Assembly: GCA_030645575.1 (NCBI GenBank)
Contig: JAUSMJ010000064.1
Coordinates: 1 to 64,000, forward strand
Origin: Caulobacter sp.
GTDB lineage: Bacteria > Pseudomonadota > Alphaproteobacteria > Caulobacterales > Caulobacteraceae
Direction: 5' to 3'
DNA length: 64,000 nt
A program made the position numbers and the translations under genes. Position 1 is the first letter of the stretch, and every line of letters begins with the position of its first letter. The notes below the pieces were generated by a model, which was given only the letters and a program-made list of their open reading frames with translations, was not told where the DNA came from and made no database searches. Below, in pieces: positions 24,644-35,647 of the stretch.

Positions 24644-24901
24644 CTATATGCCCACGTTCACGGGAAGCTCCTTCGCTACGGCCGTGAATAGCATAACGGG
24701 GTCGATCTTCAGGGCTTGGGCAATGGCGTAGAACTCGATGACGTCGAGGCGTCGGACGCCCCGCTCGATCTGAGAGATGAACGACTGTGTCCGCCCCAGA
24801 CGCCGTGCCAACTCTATCTGGGTGACGCCCGCGTCCCTGCGGGCCGCGACAAGCACGGCAAGCATCGTCGCATAAGCACCGGTGAAGACCGATTTCGGCA
24901 T
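24644..24901 (-). CDS. XRE family helix-turn-helix regulator
   Basis: From the ATG at 24901 the 85-residue protein is almost entirely a Cro/C1-type [51 protein letters not shown]. The long ORF-track frame starting at 25633 is antisense of other genes and is rejected. Such short single-domain repressors are common in mobile elements. Two stacked inverted repeats 55-90 bp upstream are likely its operators, so it may repress itself and the divergent gene at 25002. Confidence 0.88.
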   Translation of the reverse strand: MPKSVFTGAYATMLAVLVAARRDAGVTQIELARRLGRTQSFISQIERGVRRLDVIEFYAIAQALKIDPVMLFTAVAKELPVNVGI

Positions 24902-24956
24902 GGAAAGCTGGGACCTGACGCAAACCCAGCCCTTCCGGTATAGGTGATCTTCTGAT

Positions 24957-24987
24957 AGTCGATATTCGACTAGTTGAATTTCAACTA
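24957..24987. promoter_or_regulatory. Two stacked inverted repeats, probable XRE operator
   Basis: AGTCGA-TAT-TCGACT (24957-24971) and TAGTTGA-ATT-TCAACTA (24971-24987) share one base and form two perfect inverted repeats, each with a three-base spacer. They lie between the XRE gene and the divergent ORF at 25002. Cro-like repressors bind paired half-sites of this size, so this is a plausible operator pair. Confidence 0.65.
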
Positions 24988-25001
24988 TCGGGGTACCGCT
25001 T

Positions 25002-25616
25002 GTGAGCGCGGACGGGGCAGTAAGAGCGGGGGCAGGTGCGAGCGTAGAGCTGGGGTATCTGTACACGCCTCTGGCCTCGCTCGCGGCGCTGCATAGCGAA
25101 CAATCGACCCATCGCCTGATCCGAGAGGTTCTCAGCTTTTCGAGACCTCGGCCGCGAACGCTTCTGCTCCTTCGCGCCCGCCCGCTTCTGCTCTTCCGCG
25201 CCCTTGCAACGCCGAATTTCGAGACGCTTCGCTTCCTCGACCTTGCCGGACACGCGGGCCGGCCCCCGTTAATCCTGGAGCTGCGGGACGATTGGTTCAC
25301 GCCAACCGTCAACCTGTCCAAGCGGCGGCTGGGCAAGCTGAGAATCCATCGGACGTCGGACAGCTCAGGTGCAACCCGATCCGTCTCGGTCGTGTCGTTC
25401 AATGAGCGTGGACGCCAGCGGATCAGCGACCTCAGATGTAGCGACGGGACGCCGTTCATCGACATGCACCATGGCATGCTGTCAGCGGTTGCTGGCGACG
25501 AACTCTCCGGCCGGGTCATCGACATCGCGAGCCTCTGCGATGCCGTTGGTCCCCGCAGCCAGTATGAGCGGGTCGCTTCCGCTCGCTCATGGATGAGGGT
25601 GGCGTGCTCCTGGTGA
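25002..25616 (+). CDS. Uncharacterised island ORF
   Basis: The 204-codon frame opens with a GTG 15 bp after the paired inverted repeats. Codons from about 25260 to 25570 show strong GC3 preference and a varied protein ([51 protein letters not shown]), so that part is likely genuinely coding. The first 85 codons are Leu/Arg-rich, contain a 21-bp tandem repeat (CGCTTCTGCTC...) and may not be. The 3' end overlaps the T4CP remnant. No family is recognised; it may itself be a fragment or fusion produced by rearrangement. An alternative charged ORF on the other strand (24981-25253) cannot be excluded. Confidence 0.4.
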   Translation: MSADGAVRAGAGASVELGYLYTPLASLAALHSEQSTHRLIREVLSFSRPRPRTLLLLRARPLLLFRALATPNFETLRFLDLAGHAGRPPLILELRDDWFTPTVNLSKRRLGKLRIHRTSDSSGATRSVSVVSFNERGRQRISDLRCSDGTPFIDMHHGMLSAVAGDELSGRVIDIASLCDAVGPRSQYERVASARSWMRVACSW

Positions 25617-26074
25617 ACCTCTCGAAGGGCCAACTCGGGGAAGATAGCGCCACGACGCTCGGTGGACTTCTGGTCTCAACCATCGGCCTTGCGGCCCTCA
25701 GCAGGGCCGAGATGCAGGCCCAGGAGCGTCGCCCCTTCTTCCTCCATGTGGACGAGTTCCAGAGCTTCACGACGCTCTCCTTCGTCAACATGCTGTCGGA
25801 GCTTCGCAAGTACGGCTTGGGGCTCACCCTTGCGCACCAGCACTTCCACCAGCTTGATCCCGATGTGCGCCATGCCGTCCTGGGCAATGCCGCGACCTTG
25901 ATCTCTTTCCGGGTCGGTCCCGAGGACGCGATGATCCTGGCTCGGGAGTATCAGCCGACGTTCGGCGTTGAAGACCTGATCAACCTCCCGAACCAGCACA
26001 TCTACCTGAAGCTCATGATCGACGGGACGCCCTCACGGCCGTTCAGTGCGCGCACTGTTGCGCCAACGGTTTGA
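25568..26074 (+). pseudogene. C-terminal fragment of a conjugative coupling ATPase (TraG/TraD-like)
   Basis: The frame encodes [37 protein letters not shown], the Walker-B-like FFLHVDEFQSFTT, LRKYGLGLTLAHQHFHQL and NAATLISFRVGPEDA. These are the TraM-recognition/TraG-D C-terminal ATPase blocks of type IV coupling proteins. Homologues are several hundred residues longer, and the Walker A region is missing: the frame meets a stop at 25565. An ATG at 25589 could start a 161-residue product, but it would lack the P-loop. It is best read as the tail of a decayed conjugation gene. Confidence 0.75.
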
Positions 26075-26323
26075 TGCGGGGTTTTGAGCCTTGGGAGCCC
26101 TTCCGCAGAAAATCCGCGAACCATGCACGGCTTCGTTTGGGGAGCGTTGTGGAGCGGGCCCGCCGCCGGTCAACCCGCGTCGCTTCCTCCGCCTTCGGCT
26201 CCGTGCAGCTCGCCCCTCCGGGCGCGCCTAGGCGCGGGGTCTGACCGCCAGCTCCTTGGCCCACTCCAATGACTCCCCATGAAGCCGCGGAATGGTCCGC
26301 GGCAGACTTAGGAGGAAACCCTC

Positions 26324-26542
26324 ATGGCCCAGCAACTCCCCCTCATGCACCGCAAGCCGACCCACCGGCTGTACCGCGTCCTTGGTGACGGGGCGGGCGC
26401 GATCTGGACCCCCATCGGTGCGGCATGGCCGAACAAGGATGGGCAGGGGTTCAACATCAGCTGCGACGCGGTGCCGCTTCAGGGCCGCATCGTGATGCGG
26501 GCGATCACCGACAGAACGGAGGAGGCGCGAGGTCAGCAATGA
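26324..26542 (+). CDS. Small uncharacterised mobile-element protein
   Basis: The 72-residue product (MAQQLPLMHRKPTHRLYRVLG...) has a very good ribosome-binding site, TTAGGAGGAAACC, seven bases before ATG. It contains TPIGAAWPNKDGQGFNI and CDAVPLQGRIVMRAI, a compact pattern I associate with short proteins in alphaproteobacterial plasmids and ICEs, of unknown role. No transmembrane segment or cysteine pair is present. The strong RBS and complete frame argue that it is expressed. Confidence 0.7.
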   Translation: MAQQLPLMHRKPTHRLYRVLGDGAGAIWTPIGAAWPNKDGQGFNISCDAVPLQGRIVMRAITDRTEEARGQQ

Positions 26543-26603
26543 CCTCCACTCCGAAAGAGCGGAGTGCAACTGGAGGCGCGAGGCGGAGGCCTCGCGCCTC
26601 GCT

Positions 26604-26834
26604 TCATTTCAGGAAGCGATCAATGGCCGGGCGGTATCTGGCGGCTGGCGTCTGCCGCCCTTGCTCCCACAGCCCGAGCGTCCACCGCGTAACGCCCAGC
26701 CGTGCAGCGGCCTTGGTGCAGTTGAGCCCGAGCTGGCGGCGGCGTCGCTTGAGCCTGCTCGCGACGCTCTCGCCTTGCTGGGCCTTCAATTCCGTTCTAC
26801 TGGCCCGGATATGCAGGGGAACGCCCGGTACCAA
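26604..26834 (-). CDS. Short helix-turn-helix protein
   Basis: The 76-residue protein ends with an HTH: SRLKRRRRQLGLNCTKAAARLGV followed by TRWTLGLWEQGRQTPAARYRP. This is the arrangement of single-domain XRE-like proteins frequently found in mobile elements. The first 22 residues are poorly conserved in character and the true start may be further downstream. Its target is unknown. It is the last gene before the right 28-bp repeat. Confidence 0.65.
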   Translation of the reverse strand: MVPGVPLHIRASRTELKAQQGESVASRLKRRRRQLGLNCTKAAARLGVTRWTLGLWEQGRQTPAARYRPAIDRFLK

Positions 26835-26850
26835 AAAGGCAACATGACCT

Positions 26851-26878
26851 CTGGGTCCCCGCCTTCGCGGGGATGAGC
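26851..26878. repeat. Right 28-bp inverted repeat bounding the accessory island
   Basis: CTGGGTCCCCGCCTTCGCGG... at 26851-26878 is the exact reverse complement of 21597-21624. It is a hairpin lying 4 bp after the HAD gene stop and may also terminate transcription of that gene. Confidence 0.8.
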
Positions 26879-26882
26879 GGTT

Positions 26883-27578
26883 TTAGGAAAGCCCATCCAC
26901 CCAGGCCGGCAGATCGCTGATCGAACCCAGCTCCACATACCGGCCATGATCGGCCGGCGCCTCGGCCGCCTCGTGGGCCCAGACCAGTGGATAGGGAATC
27001 AGCGCCCCCCAGCAGCCGGCGTCGAGCGCAGGCAGGATGTCCGAGCGCATCGAGTTGCCGGCCATCACCGCCGCCTCCGGCCCGGTGCCGTGGCGGGCGA
27101 AGACCCGGCGATAGGTGTCGGCGTCCTTCTCGCTGACGATCTCGATGGCGGCGAACAGGTCGCCGAGCCCCGAGGCGGCCAGCTTCTGTTCCTGGTGCAG
27201 CAGGTCGCCCTTGGTGATCAGCACCAGCCGGTAGCGTTCCGACAGCTGCGCCAGCGCGGCGTCGACGCCCGGCAGCGGCTCGACCGGCTCGGTCAGCATC
27301 TCGCGGCCGACGGCGAGGATCTCGCGGATCACCGAGGTCTCGACGGCGCCGTCGGTCAGCTCCATAGCCGTCTCGATCATCGACAGGGTGAAGCCCTTCA
27401 CCCCGTAGCCGTAGAGCCGCAGGTTGCGCTTCTCGGTCTCGGCCAGCCGCGCCTCGAGGGTCGCGGGATCGGCGTGGGCCTTGAGCAGATCGATGAACCG
27501 CGCGTGCGTAAGGCGGAACAGCGTTTCGTTGTGCCAGAGGGTGTCATCGGCATCGAGGCCGACCGTGGTGATGGACAT
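26883..27578 (-). CDS. HAD superfamily hydrolase (subfamily IA-like phosphatase)
   Basis: The 231-residue protein has HAD motif I GLDADDTLW at the N-terminus (DxDxT nucleophile), motif II LVLITKGD, motif III around EIVSEKDADTYRR, and motif IV MAGNSMRSDILPALDAG. The cap is helical, like YjjG-type house-cleaning nucleotidases or phosphoglycolate-phosphatase relatives. The substrate cannot be named. It lies just outside the island and is followed on its 5' side by REP-like repeats. Confidence 0.88.
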   Translation of the reverse strand: MSITTVGLDADDTLWHNETLFRLTHARFIDLLKAHADPATLEARLAETEKRNLRLYGYGVKGFTLSMIETAMELTDGAVETSVIREILAVGREMLTEPVEPLPGVDAALAQLSERYRLVLITKGDLLHQEQKLAASGLGDLFAAIEIVSEKDADTYRRVFARHGTGPEAAVMAGNSMRSDILPALDAGCWGALIPYPLVWAHEAAEAPADHGRYVELGSISDLPAWVDGLS

Positions 27579-27593
27579 GGGGTCGTTCTAGCT

Positions 27594-27726
27594 TCCTTCT
27601 CCCGGAGGGAGAAGGTGGCCTGCGGAGCAGGTCGGATGAGGGATTACGGTGTGGACCGGCTCACACCGTAACCCCTCACCCTCCCATGCTGCGCATGGGC
27701 CCCTCCCTCTCCCGCTGGGAGAGGGT
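27594..27726. repeat. REP-like repeat cluster
   Basis: CCTTCTCCCGGAGGGAGAAGGTGG with ...GCAGGTCGGATGAGGG (27594-27641) is a further copy of the 15.9-kb family. It is followed by a hairpin TTACGGTGTG/CACACCGTAA (27644-27671) and by a divergent facing copy CCCTCACCCTCCC...CCCTCTCCCGCTGGGAGAGGG (27673-27725). The cluster separates two genes on the same strand. Confidence 0.7.
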
Positions 27727-27727
27727 C

Positions 27728-27958
27728 TTAGTGCGCCTTGACCACCCGTTCCGCGCTGGCCGGATACTTCGCCAGCAGGGTCGCCGGGCGCGGTGGGCGG
27801 GCGACGAGGTCGCCGCCGCAGTTGGGGCAGCGGCCCTCGAAGCGGTCCTGGGCGCAGTCGGCGCAGAAGGTGCATTCGAAGCTGCAGATGCGCGCGTCGC
27901 CGCCGTTGGCCGCCAGGTCGCGGTCGCAGCATTCGCAGTTGGGGCGCATCTGGAGCAT
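27728..27958 (-). CDS. DUF1272 domain-containing small zinc-ribbon-like protein
   Basis: The 76-residue protein contains paired cysteines MRPNCECCDRDL, ICSFECTFCADCA and CPNCGGDLV, the DUF1272 signature; the cysteines probably bind zinc. The role is unknown. The gene is divergent from carA with about 80 bp between the starts, so the two may share a promoter region. Length is typical of the family. Confidence 0.92.
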   Translation of the reverse strand: MLQMRPNCECCDRDLAANGGDARICSFECTFCADCAQDRFEGRCPNCGGDLVARPPRPATLLAKYPASAERVVKAH

Positions 27959-28039
27959 AAGCCCTCCGATAGCGTTTGACCGACGAGGTCCGACTCACTA
28001 CCAACGCGCCCGTTTGTCCACCCGCCAGGAACCTTCCCC

Positions 28040-29209
28040 ATGACGCAGACCCTGCTTCCCGGCGTCACCGGCGTGCTGGCCCTGGCCGACGGGACCATCC
28101 TGCAGGGGATCGGCGTGGGCGCGACCGGCGAGGCGGTCGGCGAGGTCTGTTTCAACACCGCCATGACCGGCTACCAGGAGATCCTGACCGACCCCTCCTA
28201 CATGGCCCAGATCGTCGCCTTCACCTTCCCGCACATGGGCAACGTCGGGACCAACGTCGAGGACCTGGAACAGATCAGCGGGGGCAGCGAGACGGCCGCG
28301 CGCGGCGCGATCTTCCGCGACACCCCGACCGACCCGGCCAACTGGCGCGCCGACAGCGACCTGGCCGGCTGGATGACCCGCCGCGGCGTGATCGGCCTGG
28401 CCGGCGTCGACACCCGCGCCCTGACCCGCGCGATCCGCGAGAAGGGCATGCCGCACGCGGTCATCGCCCACAGCCCGGACGGGACCTTCGACCTCGAGGC
28501 CCTGGTCGCCAGGGCCCGCGCCTGGTCGGGCCTCGAAGGCCTGGACCTGGCCAGGGACGCCACCACCCGCCAGAGCTTCGTCTGGGACGAGGGCCTGTGG
28601 AGCTGGCCGGAGGGCTACGCCAAACCGGGCGCGCCGAAGTACGAGGTCGTGGTCCTCGACTATGGCGTCAAGCGCAACATCCTGCGGGCGCTGAGCTCGA
28701 TCGGCGCCCGGGCCACGGTGGTTCCCGCCGACACCAGCGCCGAGGCCATCCTGGCCCGCAAGCCTGACGGGGTGCTGCTGTCCAACGGCCCGGGCGACCC
28801 GGCCGCGACCGGTGAATACACGGTTCCCGAAATCCGCAAGCTGGTCGAGAGCGGCACGCCGGTGTTCGGCATCTGCCTCGGCCACCAGATGCTGGCCCTG
28901 GCGCTGGGCGCGAAGACGGTGAAGATGGAACAGGGCCACCACGGGGCCAACCATCCGGTGAAGGACCTGACCACCGGCAAGGTCGAGATCGTCTCGATGA
29001 ACCACGGCTTCACGGTCGACCGCGACAGCCTGCCGGCCCCGGTCACCGAGACCCATGTGTCGCTGTTCGACGGCACCAACGCGGGTCTGGCCCTCACCGA
29101 CAGGCCGGTGTTCAGCGTTCAGCACCACCCGGAAGCCTCACCCGGCCCGACCGACAGCCTGTATCTGTTCGAGCGCTTCGCGGGGTTGATGGACAGGGCG
29201 AAGGGCTAG
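28040..29209 (+). CDS. carA: Carbamoyl-phosphate synthase small subunit
   Basis: CarA hydrolyses glutamine and channels ammonia to CarB for arginine and pyrimidine synthesis. The 389-residue protein has the N-terminal small-subunit domain ([20 protein letters not shown]) and a class I amidotransferase domain with the catalytic Cys in [15 protein letters not shown] and His/Glu in [11 protein letters not shown]. Length is normal. It is separated from carB by a secreted-protein gene on the opposite strand and palindromic repeats, so the two subunits probably do not share one transcript. Confidence 0.97.
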   Translation: MTQTLLPGVTGVLALADGTILQGIGVGATGEAVGEVCFNTAMTGYQEILTDPSYMAQIVAFTFPHMGNVGTNVEDLEQISGGSETAARGAIFRDTPTDPANWRADSDLAGWMTRRGVIGLAGVDTRALTRAIREKGMPHAVIAHSPDGTFDLEALVARARAWSGLEGLDLARDATTRQSFVWDEGLWSWPEGYAKPGAPKYEVVVLDYGVKRNILRALSSIGARATVVPADTSAEAILARKPDGVLLSNGPGDPAATGEYTVPEIRKLVESGTPVFGICLGHQMLALALGAKTVKMEQGHHGANHPVKDLTTGKVEIVSMNHGFTVDRDSLPAPVTETHVSLFDGTNAGLALTDRPVFSVQHHPEASPGPTDSLYLFERFAGLMDRAKG

Positions 29210-29215
29210 AGCGCG

Positions 29216-29291
29216 GGGACATGTACCGCCTTCGGTACGTGTCCCCTCTGGCAGGCAAGGGACACGTACCGAAGACGGTACATGTCCCTGT
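29216..29291. repeat. GGGACATGTACCG-type palindromic repeat
   Basis: GGGGACATGTACCGCCTTCGGTACGTGTCCCC and a second hairpin GGGACACGTACCG...CGGTACATGTCCC lie end to end between convergent genes (shown only in part here). A close copy of the same double palindrome is at 45008-45096, again between convergent genes. Confidence 0.75.
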
Positions 29292-29296
29292 TCTCG

Positions 29297-29647
29297 CTAC
29301 TGACGCCCGGCCACCAGCTGCACCGTGAACGGTCCGCTGGTCCAGCTGTCGCCGACGTTGCGCGCCGAGACCGGGGTGCAGATCGGGTTGGGGTAGCCCG
29401 GAGGGGCGTCGCTGGTGAAGGTCAGGCAGACCTGGCTGCCCTTGACCGCCCAGGTCCCGGCCAGCTGCTGTTCGCCCTGCACGCCGGTAAAGCTGTGGTC
29501 GCCCTCGTAGTAGATCTTCGAGGACTGGCCGCTGGCGTCGGTGGTGATCGTGGTGTTGCCGATCCGCGAGGCCATGACGTCGTCGCCGGCCAGGGCGGCC
29601 GTGGCCGAGAGCGTCAGCGCCGCGACGGCGCCCAGAAGCATACGCAT
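29297..29647 (-). CDS. Uncharacterised secreted protein
   Basis: The 116-residue product starts with a Sec signal (MRMLLGAVAALTLSATAALA). The mature part, IGNTTITTDASGQSSKIYYE then GTWAVKGSQVCLTF and PNPICTPV, looks like a small beta-barrel or beta-sandwich of the type seen in short periplasmic proteins, with two cysteines that could pair. No function is recognised. It lies antisense between carA and carB. Confidence 0.75.
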   Translation of the reverse strand: MRMLLGAVAALTLSATAALAGDDVMASRIGNTTITTDASGQSSKIYYEGDHSFTGVQGEQQLAGTWAVKGSQVCLTFTSDAPPGYPNPICTPVSARNVGDSWTSGPFTVQLVAGRQ

Positions 29648-29832
29648 GGAGACCTCCCCTTGATTTTTCTTGTCAGGCGAGAGTGGTAACGGGCGATTGG
29701 CGGGGCCGTCAATCGCGCGCCAAACGAGACTTGCGCCCCTCCGCCTCCCTCTCTAAACGGGCCCCTTAACCAGCAGTTTGACCGGGGCCGGGCGCGCAGA
29801 TCTGCGCGACCGCCCTTGTGCGCGAGACGAGC

Positions 29833-33120
<3,288 letters not shown>

Positions 33121-33141
33121 GGATGTGATAGTCTCGCGGGC

Positions 33142-33447
33142 ATGACCCGCGAGGACGTCCTTCAGGTTTTGCGCGATCACGAAGCCGAACTGCGCGAGCA
33201 GGGCGTGATCCATGCCGCCCTGTTCGGATCGCTGGCGCGGGGTGAAGCGGGGGCCAGGAGCGATATCGACGTGGCTATCCGGTTCGATCCGGACGCCCCG
33301 ATCACCCTCTGGGGCTACGCCGGGCTGAAGCGACGGGTGGCCGGAATGCTGCAGGGCTTCAAGCGGAAGGTCGATGTCATCGATCTGGACGGCATGAGCC
33401 CGTATGTGCGGCCGTCCGTCGAGCGCGACGCGATCTATGCCTTCTGA
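33142..33447 (+). CDS. Minimal nucleotidyltransferase (MNT) antitoxin-like protein
   Basis: The 101-residue protein has the MNT signature GSLARGEAGARSDIDVAI (G29-S30, D41, D43), the catalytic core of MntA-type antitoxins, which inactivate their partner HEPN toxin by AMPylation of a tyrosine in characterised systems. It overlaps the HEPN gene by 11 bp and starts 21 bp after carB, so it may read on from the carAB promoter region. The third catalytic acidic residue is likely in KVDVIDLD. Confidence 0.9.
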   Translation: MTREDVLQVLRDHEAELREQGVIHAALFGSLARGEAGARSDIDVAIRFDPDAPITLWGYAGLKRRVAGMLQGFKRKVDVIDLDGMSPYVRPSVERDAIYAF

Positions 33448-33790
33448 GCGCGCTCGAAAGGCGCTGCTTGATGTCCGCGAAAATATCCTGCTGGCGCAGA
33501 CCTGGACCGGGGGCCTGGCCCTGAGCCAGTTCGCCGCGGATCGGATGGTATTTTACGCCGTCACCCGTTGCCTGGAGATCATCTCCGAGGCCAGCCGACG
33601 TCTGCCGCCCGAGATGAAGCGGCGGCATTCGAAAATCGAATGGCGCGGCATGCGCGACGCCGGCAACATCTATCGTCACGACTATGACGGCGTGCAGGAA
33701 CACATCATCCTTCGCACGGTCCGCGAGGCCCTCCCGCCACTGCTCGTGGCCATTCAGATCCAGATCGCGACCTTCGAAGGAGACTCCTGA
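33437..33790 (+). CDS. HEPN (DUF86) family protein, HepT-like toxin
   Basis: The 117-residue helical protein is the usual partner of an MNT gene. ENILLAQTWTG, RMVFYAVTRCLEIISEASRRLP and IEWRGMRDAGNIYRHDYDGV are typical DUF86 blocks. In RNase-type HEPN members the last block is R-x4-H; here the aligned Arg position is Gly (GNIYRH), so the RNase motif is atypical, as in a recognised DUF86 subgroup. RHDY retains the Tyr that MNT partners modify. Its stop overlaps the next gene's ATG. ATG 33437 is used; the ORF-track start is upstream inside the MNT gene. Confidence 0.85.
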   Translation: MPSERARKALLDVRENILLAQTWTGGLALSQFAADRMVFYAVTRCLEIISEASRRLPPEMKRRHSKIEWRGMRDAGNIYRHDYDGVQEHIILRTVREALPPLLVAIQIQIATFEGDS

Positions 33791-34149
33791 TGCCCACGCC
33801 CGCCCGCGTCGCCGCCTTCGTCGCCATGGTCGAGAGCGGCCGGTTCGTCGAAGCCATCGAGGCCTTCTACGCCGAGGACGCCTCGATGCAGGAGAACCTC
33901 GGCCGCACCACGGTCGGCCGGGCCCAGATGGTCGAGAACGAAAAGGCCGCCCTCCGGCGCAACGCCATCGTCGCCCGCAAGGGCTCGACCGTGCTGGTCG
34001 ATGGCGACCATGTGGCCATCCGCTGGGTGTTCGAGATGACCGACGACACAGGCGCGACCCGCGTCCTCGACGAGATCGCCTGGCAGCGCTGGGACGGCGA
34101 CCGGATCGCCGAGGAGCGGTTCTACTACGACCCCGGCCAAGTGCGCTGA
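33790..34149 (+). CDS. NTF2-like (SnoaL-type) small protein
   Basis: The 119-residue protein has a SnoaL/NTF2 cone-fold pattern: an N-terminal helix RVAAFVAMVESGRFVEAIEAFYAEDASM, then beta strands including VAIRWVFEMTD, EIAWQRWDGDRI and EERFYYDPGQVR. Members are enzymes or ligand-binding proteins; the activity is not deducible. The ATG shares a base with the HEPN stop (TGATG), so it is translationally coupled to the toxin-antitoxin pair. Confidence 0.8.
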   Translation: MPTPARVAAFVAMVESGRFVEAIEAFYAEDASMQENLGRTTVGRAQMVENEKAALRRNAIVARKGSTVLVDGDHVAIRWVFEMTDDTGATRVLDEIAWQRWDGDRIAEERFYYDPGQVR

Positions 34150-34253
34150 CGCCCGCCAGCCCTTACCTCAAAAGGGGGGGCTCGTGCCGAGGGGGGCTTG
34201 CAAAGGCCCGCCGGATCGGGCCTTGGGACTCCACCATCATCAGGGAGTTTCCC

Positions 34254-34724
34254 GTGTCCGCGTCACGTTTCGCCACGCTTTCCGCGACCCTCGCCATCAC
34301 CGCCGCGGCGCTCGTTCCGGCCCCCGCCCTCGCCCTGGACAAGCCGGAGGCCGCCGCGACCTGGGTGGCGCGCAATCGCGCCTTCCTCGCCGTGTCCCAG
34401 GATCTGGCCCGCAACGGCGCGAACCTCCTGCCGGCGCAGCAGGCGGCCTGCCGGGGCCTGATCGGCGAGCACCTGCGCATCGGCGGCATCACGCCGCACT
34501 GGGCCACCGGCGCCCAGCGCGACTTCTGCCGGGCGATGGACGGCTTCAACGGGGTCAGATCCGTGAAGAACCCGTGCGGCGATCTCAAATCGGCGGCCGG
34601 CAAGTACGGGAAGGCCGAACCGTTCGGTGACTCCGAGGCGGTCGTTGAGACCTCGCGGCAGATGGTTCAACTCATCGACATCATTCGAAGCGCGGCCCGA
34701 AAGTCCGGCTTCCGCAAGTGTTGA
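34254..34724 (+). CDS. Uncharacterised secreted protein
   Basis: A GTG at 34254 with CAGGGAG seven bases upstream starts a 156-residue protein with a signal peptide (SRFATLSATLAITAAALVPAPALA). The mature region has cysteines at AACRGLIG, DFCRAMDG, NPCGDLK and a final KC, suggesting two disulfides. The pattern is not a family I recognise. The ORF-track start at 33684 is far upstream inside the HEPN and NTF2 genes and is rejected. Confidence 0.7.
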   Translation: MSASRFATLSATLAITAAALVPAPALALDKPEAAATWVARNRAFLAVSQDLARNGANLLPAQQAACRGLIGEHLRIGGITPHWATGAQRDFCRAMDGFNGVRSVKNPCGDLKSAAGKYGKAEPFGDSEAVVETSRQMVQLIDIIRSAARKSGFRKC

Positions 34725-34805
34725 CCCCGGGAGGGCCGTCGGCCTGCGCCGCTGGACAGGCCGGCGGCGCGGGCTAGGTTCAGGGTCTAACCCGGAACCC
34801 GCGCC

Positions 34806-35471
34806 ATGCTCACCGTCCACCACCTGAACAACTCCCGCTCGCAGCGCGTGCTGTGGCTGCTGGAGGAGCTGGGGCTGCCGTACGAAATCAAACACTACCA
34901 GCGAGACAGCAAGACCATGCTGGCGCCGCCGGAGCTGAAGGCGATCCATCCGCTGGGCAAGTCGCCGGTGATCACCGACGGGCCGGCGACCCTGGCCGAG
35001 ACCGGGGCCATCGTGGAGACGATCGTCGAGGCCTATGGCGGCGGGCGGCTCAAGCCGCCGGCGGGCAGCGAGGATCGCCTGCGCTGGCTTTACTGGCTGC
35101 ACTACGCCGAGGGCTCGGCCATGCCGCCGCTGCTGCTGAAGCTGGTGTTCACCGCCCTGCCGGCCCGCGCGCCCGGGCTGGTGAAGGGCATCGTCAGGGG
35201 CATCTCCAACCAGGCCCTGAAGACCTTCGTCGATCCGCAGCTGACTGCCCATTTCGACTACTGGGAGGCTGAGCTGGGCAAGGCCGAGTGGTTCGCCGGC
35301 GCGGAGTTCAGCGCCGCCGACATCATGATGAGCTTCCCCGTCGAGGCCGCCGCCGACCGGGCCGGGGCGCTGGTCGGCCGGCCCCGGCTGAAGGCCTTCC
35401 TCGACAGGATCCACGCCCGCCCCGCCTACCAGGCGGCGCTGGAAAAGGGCGGACCCTACGCCTACGCATAG
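34806..35471 (+). CDS. Glutathione S-transferase family protein
   Basis: The 221-residue protein has the thioredoxin-like N-terminal domain (LTVHHLNNSRSQRVLWLLEEL, then HPLGKSPVITDG and LAETGAIVETI, the glutathione gamma-Glu site) and an all-helical C-terminal domain with the N-capping motif FSAADIMMSFPVEAA. The Ser in NNSRSQR is the probable catalytic residue. Role in detoxification or thiol chemistry is inferred from the family only. Confidence 0.92.
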   Translation: MLTVHHLNNSRSQRVLWLLEELGLPYEIKHYQRDSKTMLAPPELKAIHPLGKSPVITDGPATLAETGAIVETIVEAYGGGRLKPPAGSEDRLRWLYWLHYAEGSAMPPLLLKLVFTALPARAPGLVKGIVRGISNQALKTFVDPQLTAHFDYWEAELGKAEWFAGAEFSAADIMMSFPVEAAADRAGALVGRPRLKAFLDRIHARPAYQAALEKGGPYAYA

Positions 35472-35473
35472 CG

Positions 35474-35572
35474 TTCGTGCGTCCTTCGACACGGCCCTTC
35501 GGGCCTGCTCAGGATGACGAAACGCGATGCACGTCATGGTGAGCAGCGCCGAAGGCGCGTGTCGAACCACGC
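35474..35572. repeat. GCGTCCTTCGACAC...GTGTCGAACCACGC repeat
   Basis: The element begins TTCGTGCGTCCTTCGACAC, contains a GGCCCTTCGGGCC hairpin and CTCAGGATGACG, then CACGTCATGGTGAGCAGCG, and ends GTGTCGAACCACGC. A second full copy is at 47236-47350 and a partial end near 7680. It is a dispersed intergenic repeat. Confidence 0.7.
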
Positions 35573-35647
35573 AACATGCAAGGACTGGACGTCCCGCCGA
35601 CTCCCCGTCACCTTATCGCTGATAACAAAAAGCCGTGGGAGGCAGGA

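Noticed and set aside
24981-25253. Charged minus-strand ORF ([22 protein letters not shown]...)
   Set aside because: It overlaps a competing plus-strand frame and includes a 21-bp tandem repeat and the operator side. No homology is recognised. It cannot be excluded, so the plus-strand ORF is listed at low confidence and this one is not.
26043-26264. 73-codon minus-strand ORF between the T4CP tail and the small protein
   Set aside because: It is Arg/Pro-rich, has no RBS or motif, and looks like a GC-rich chance frame.
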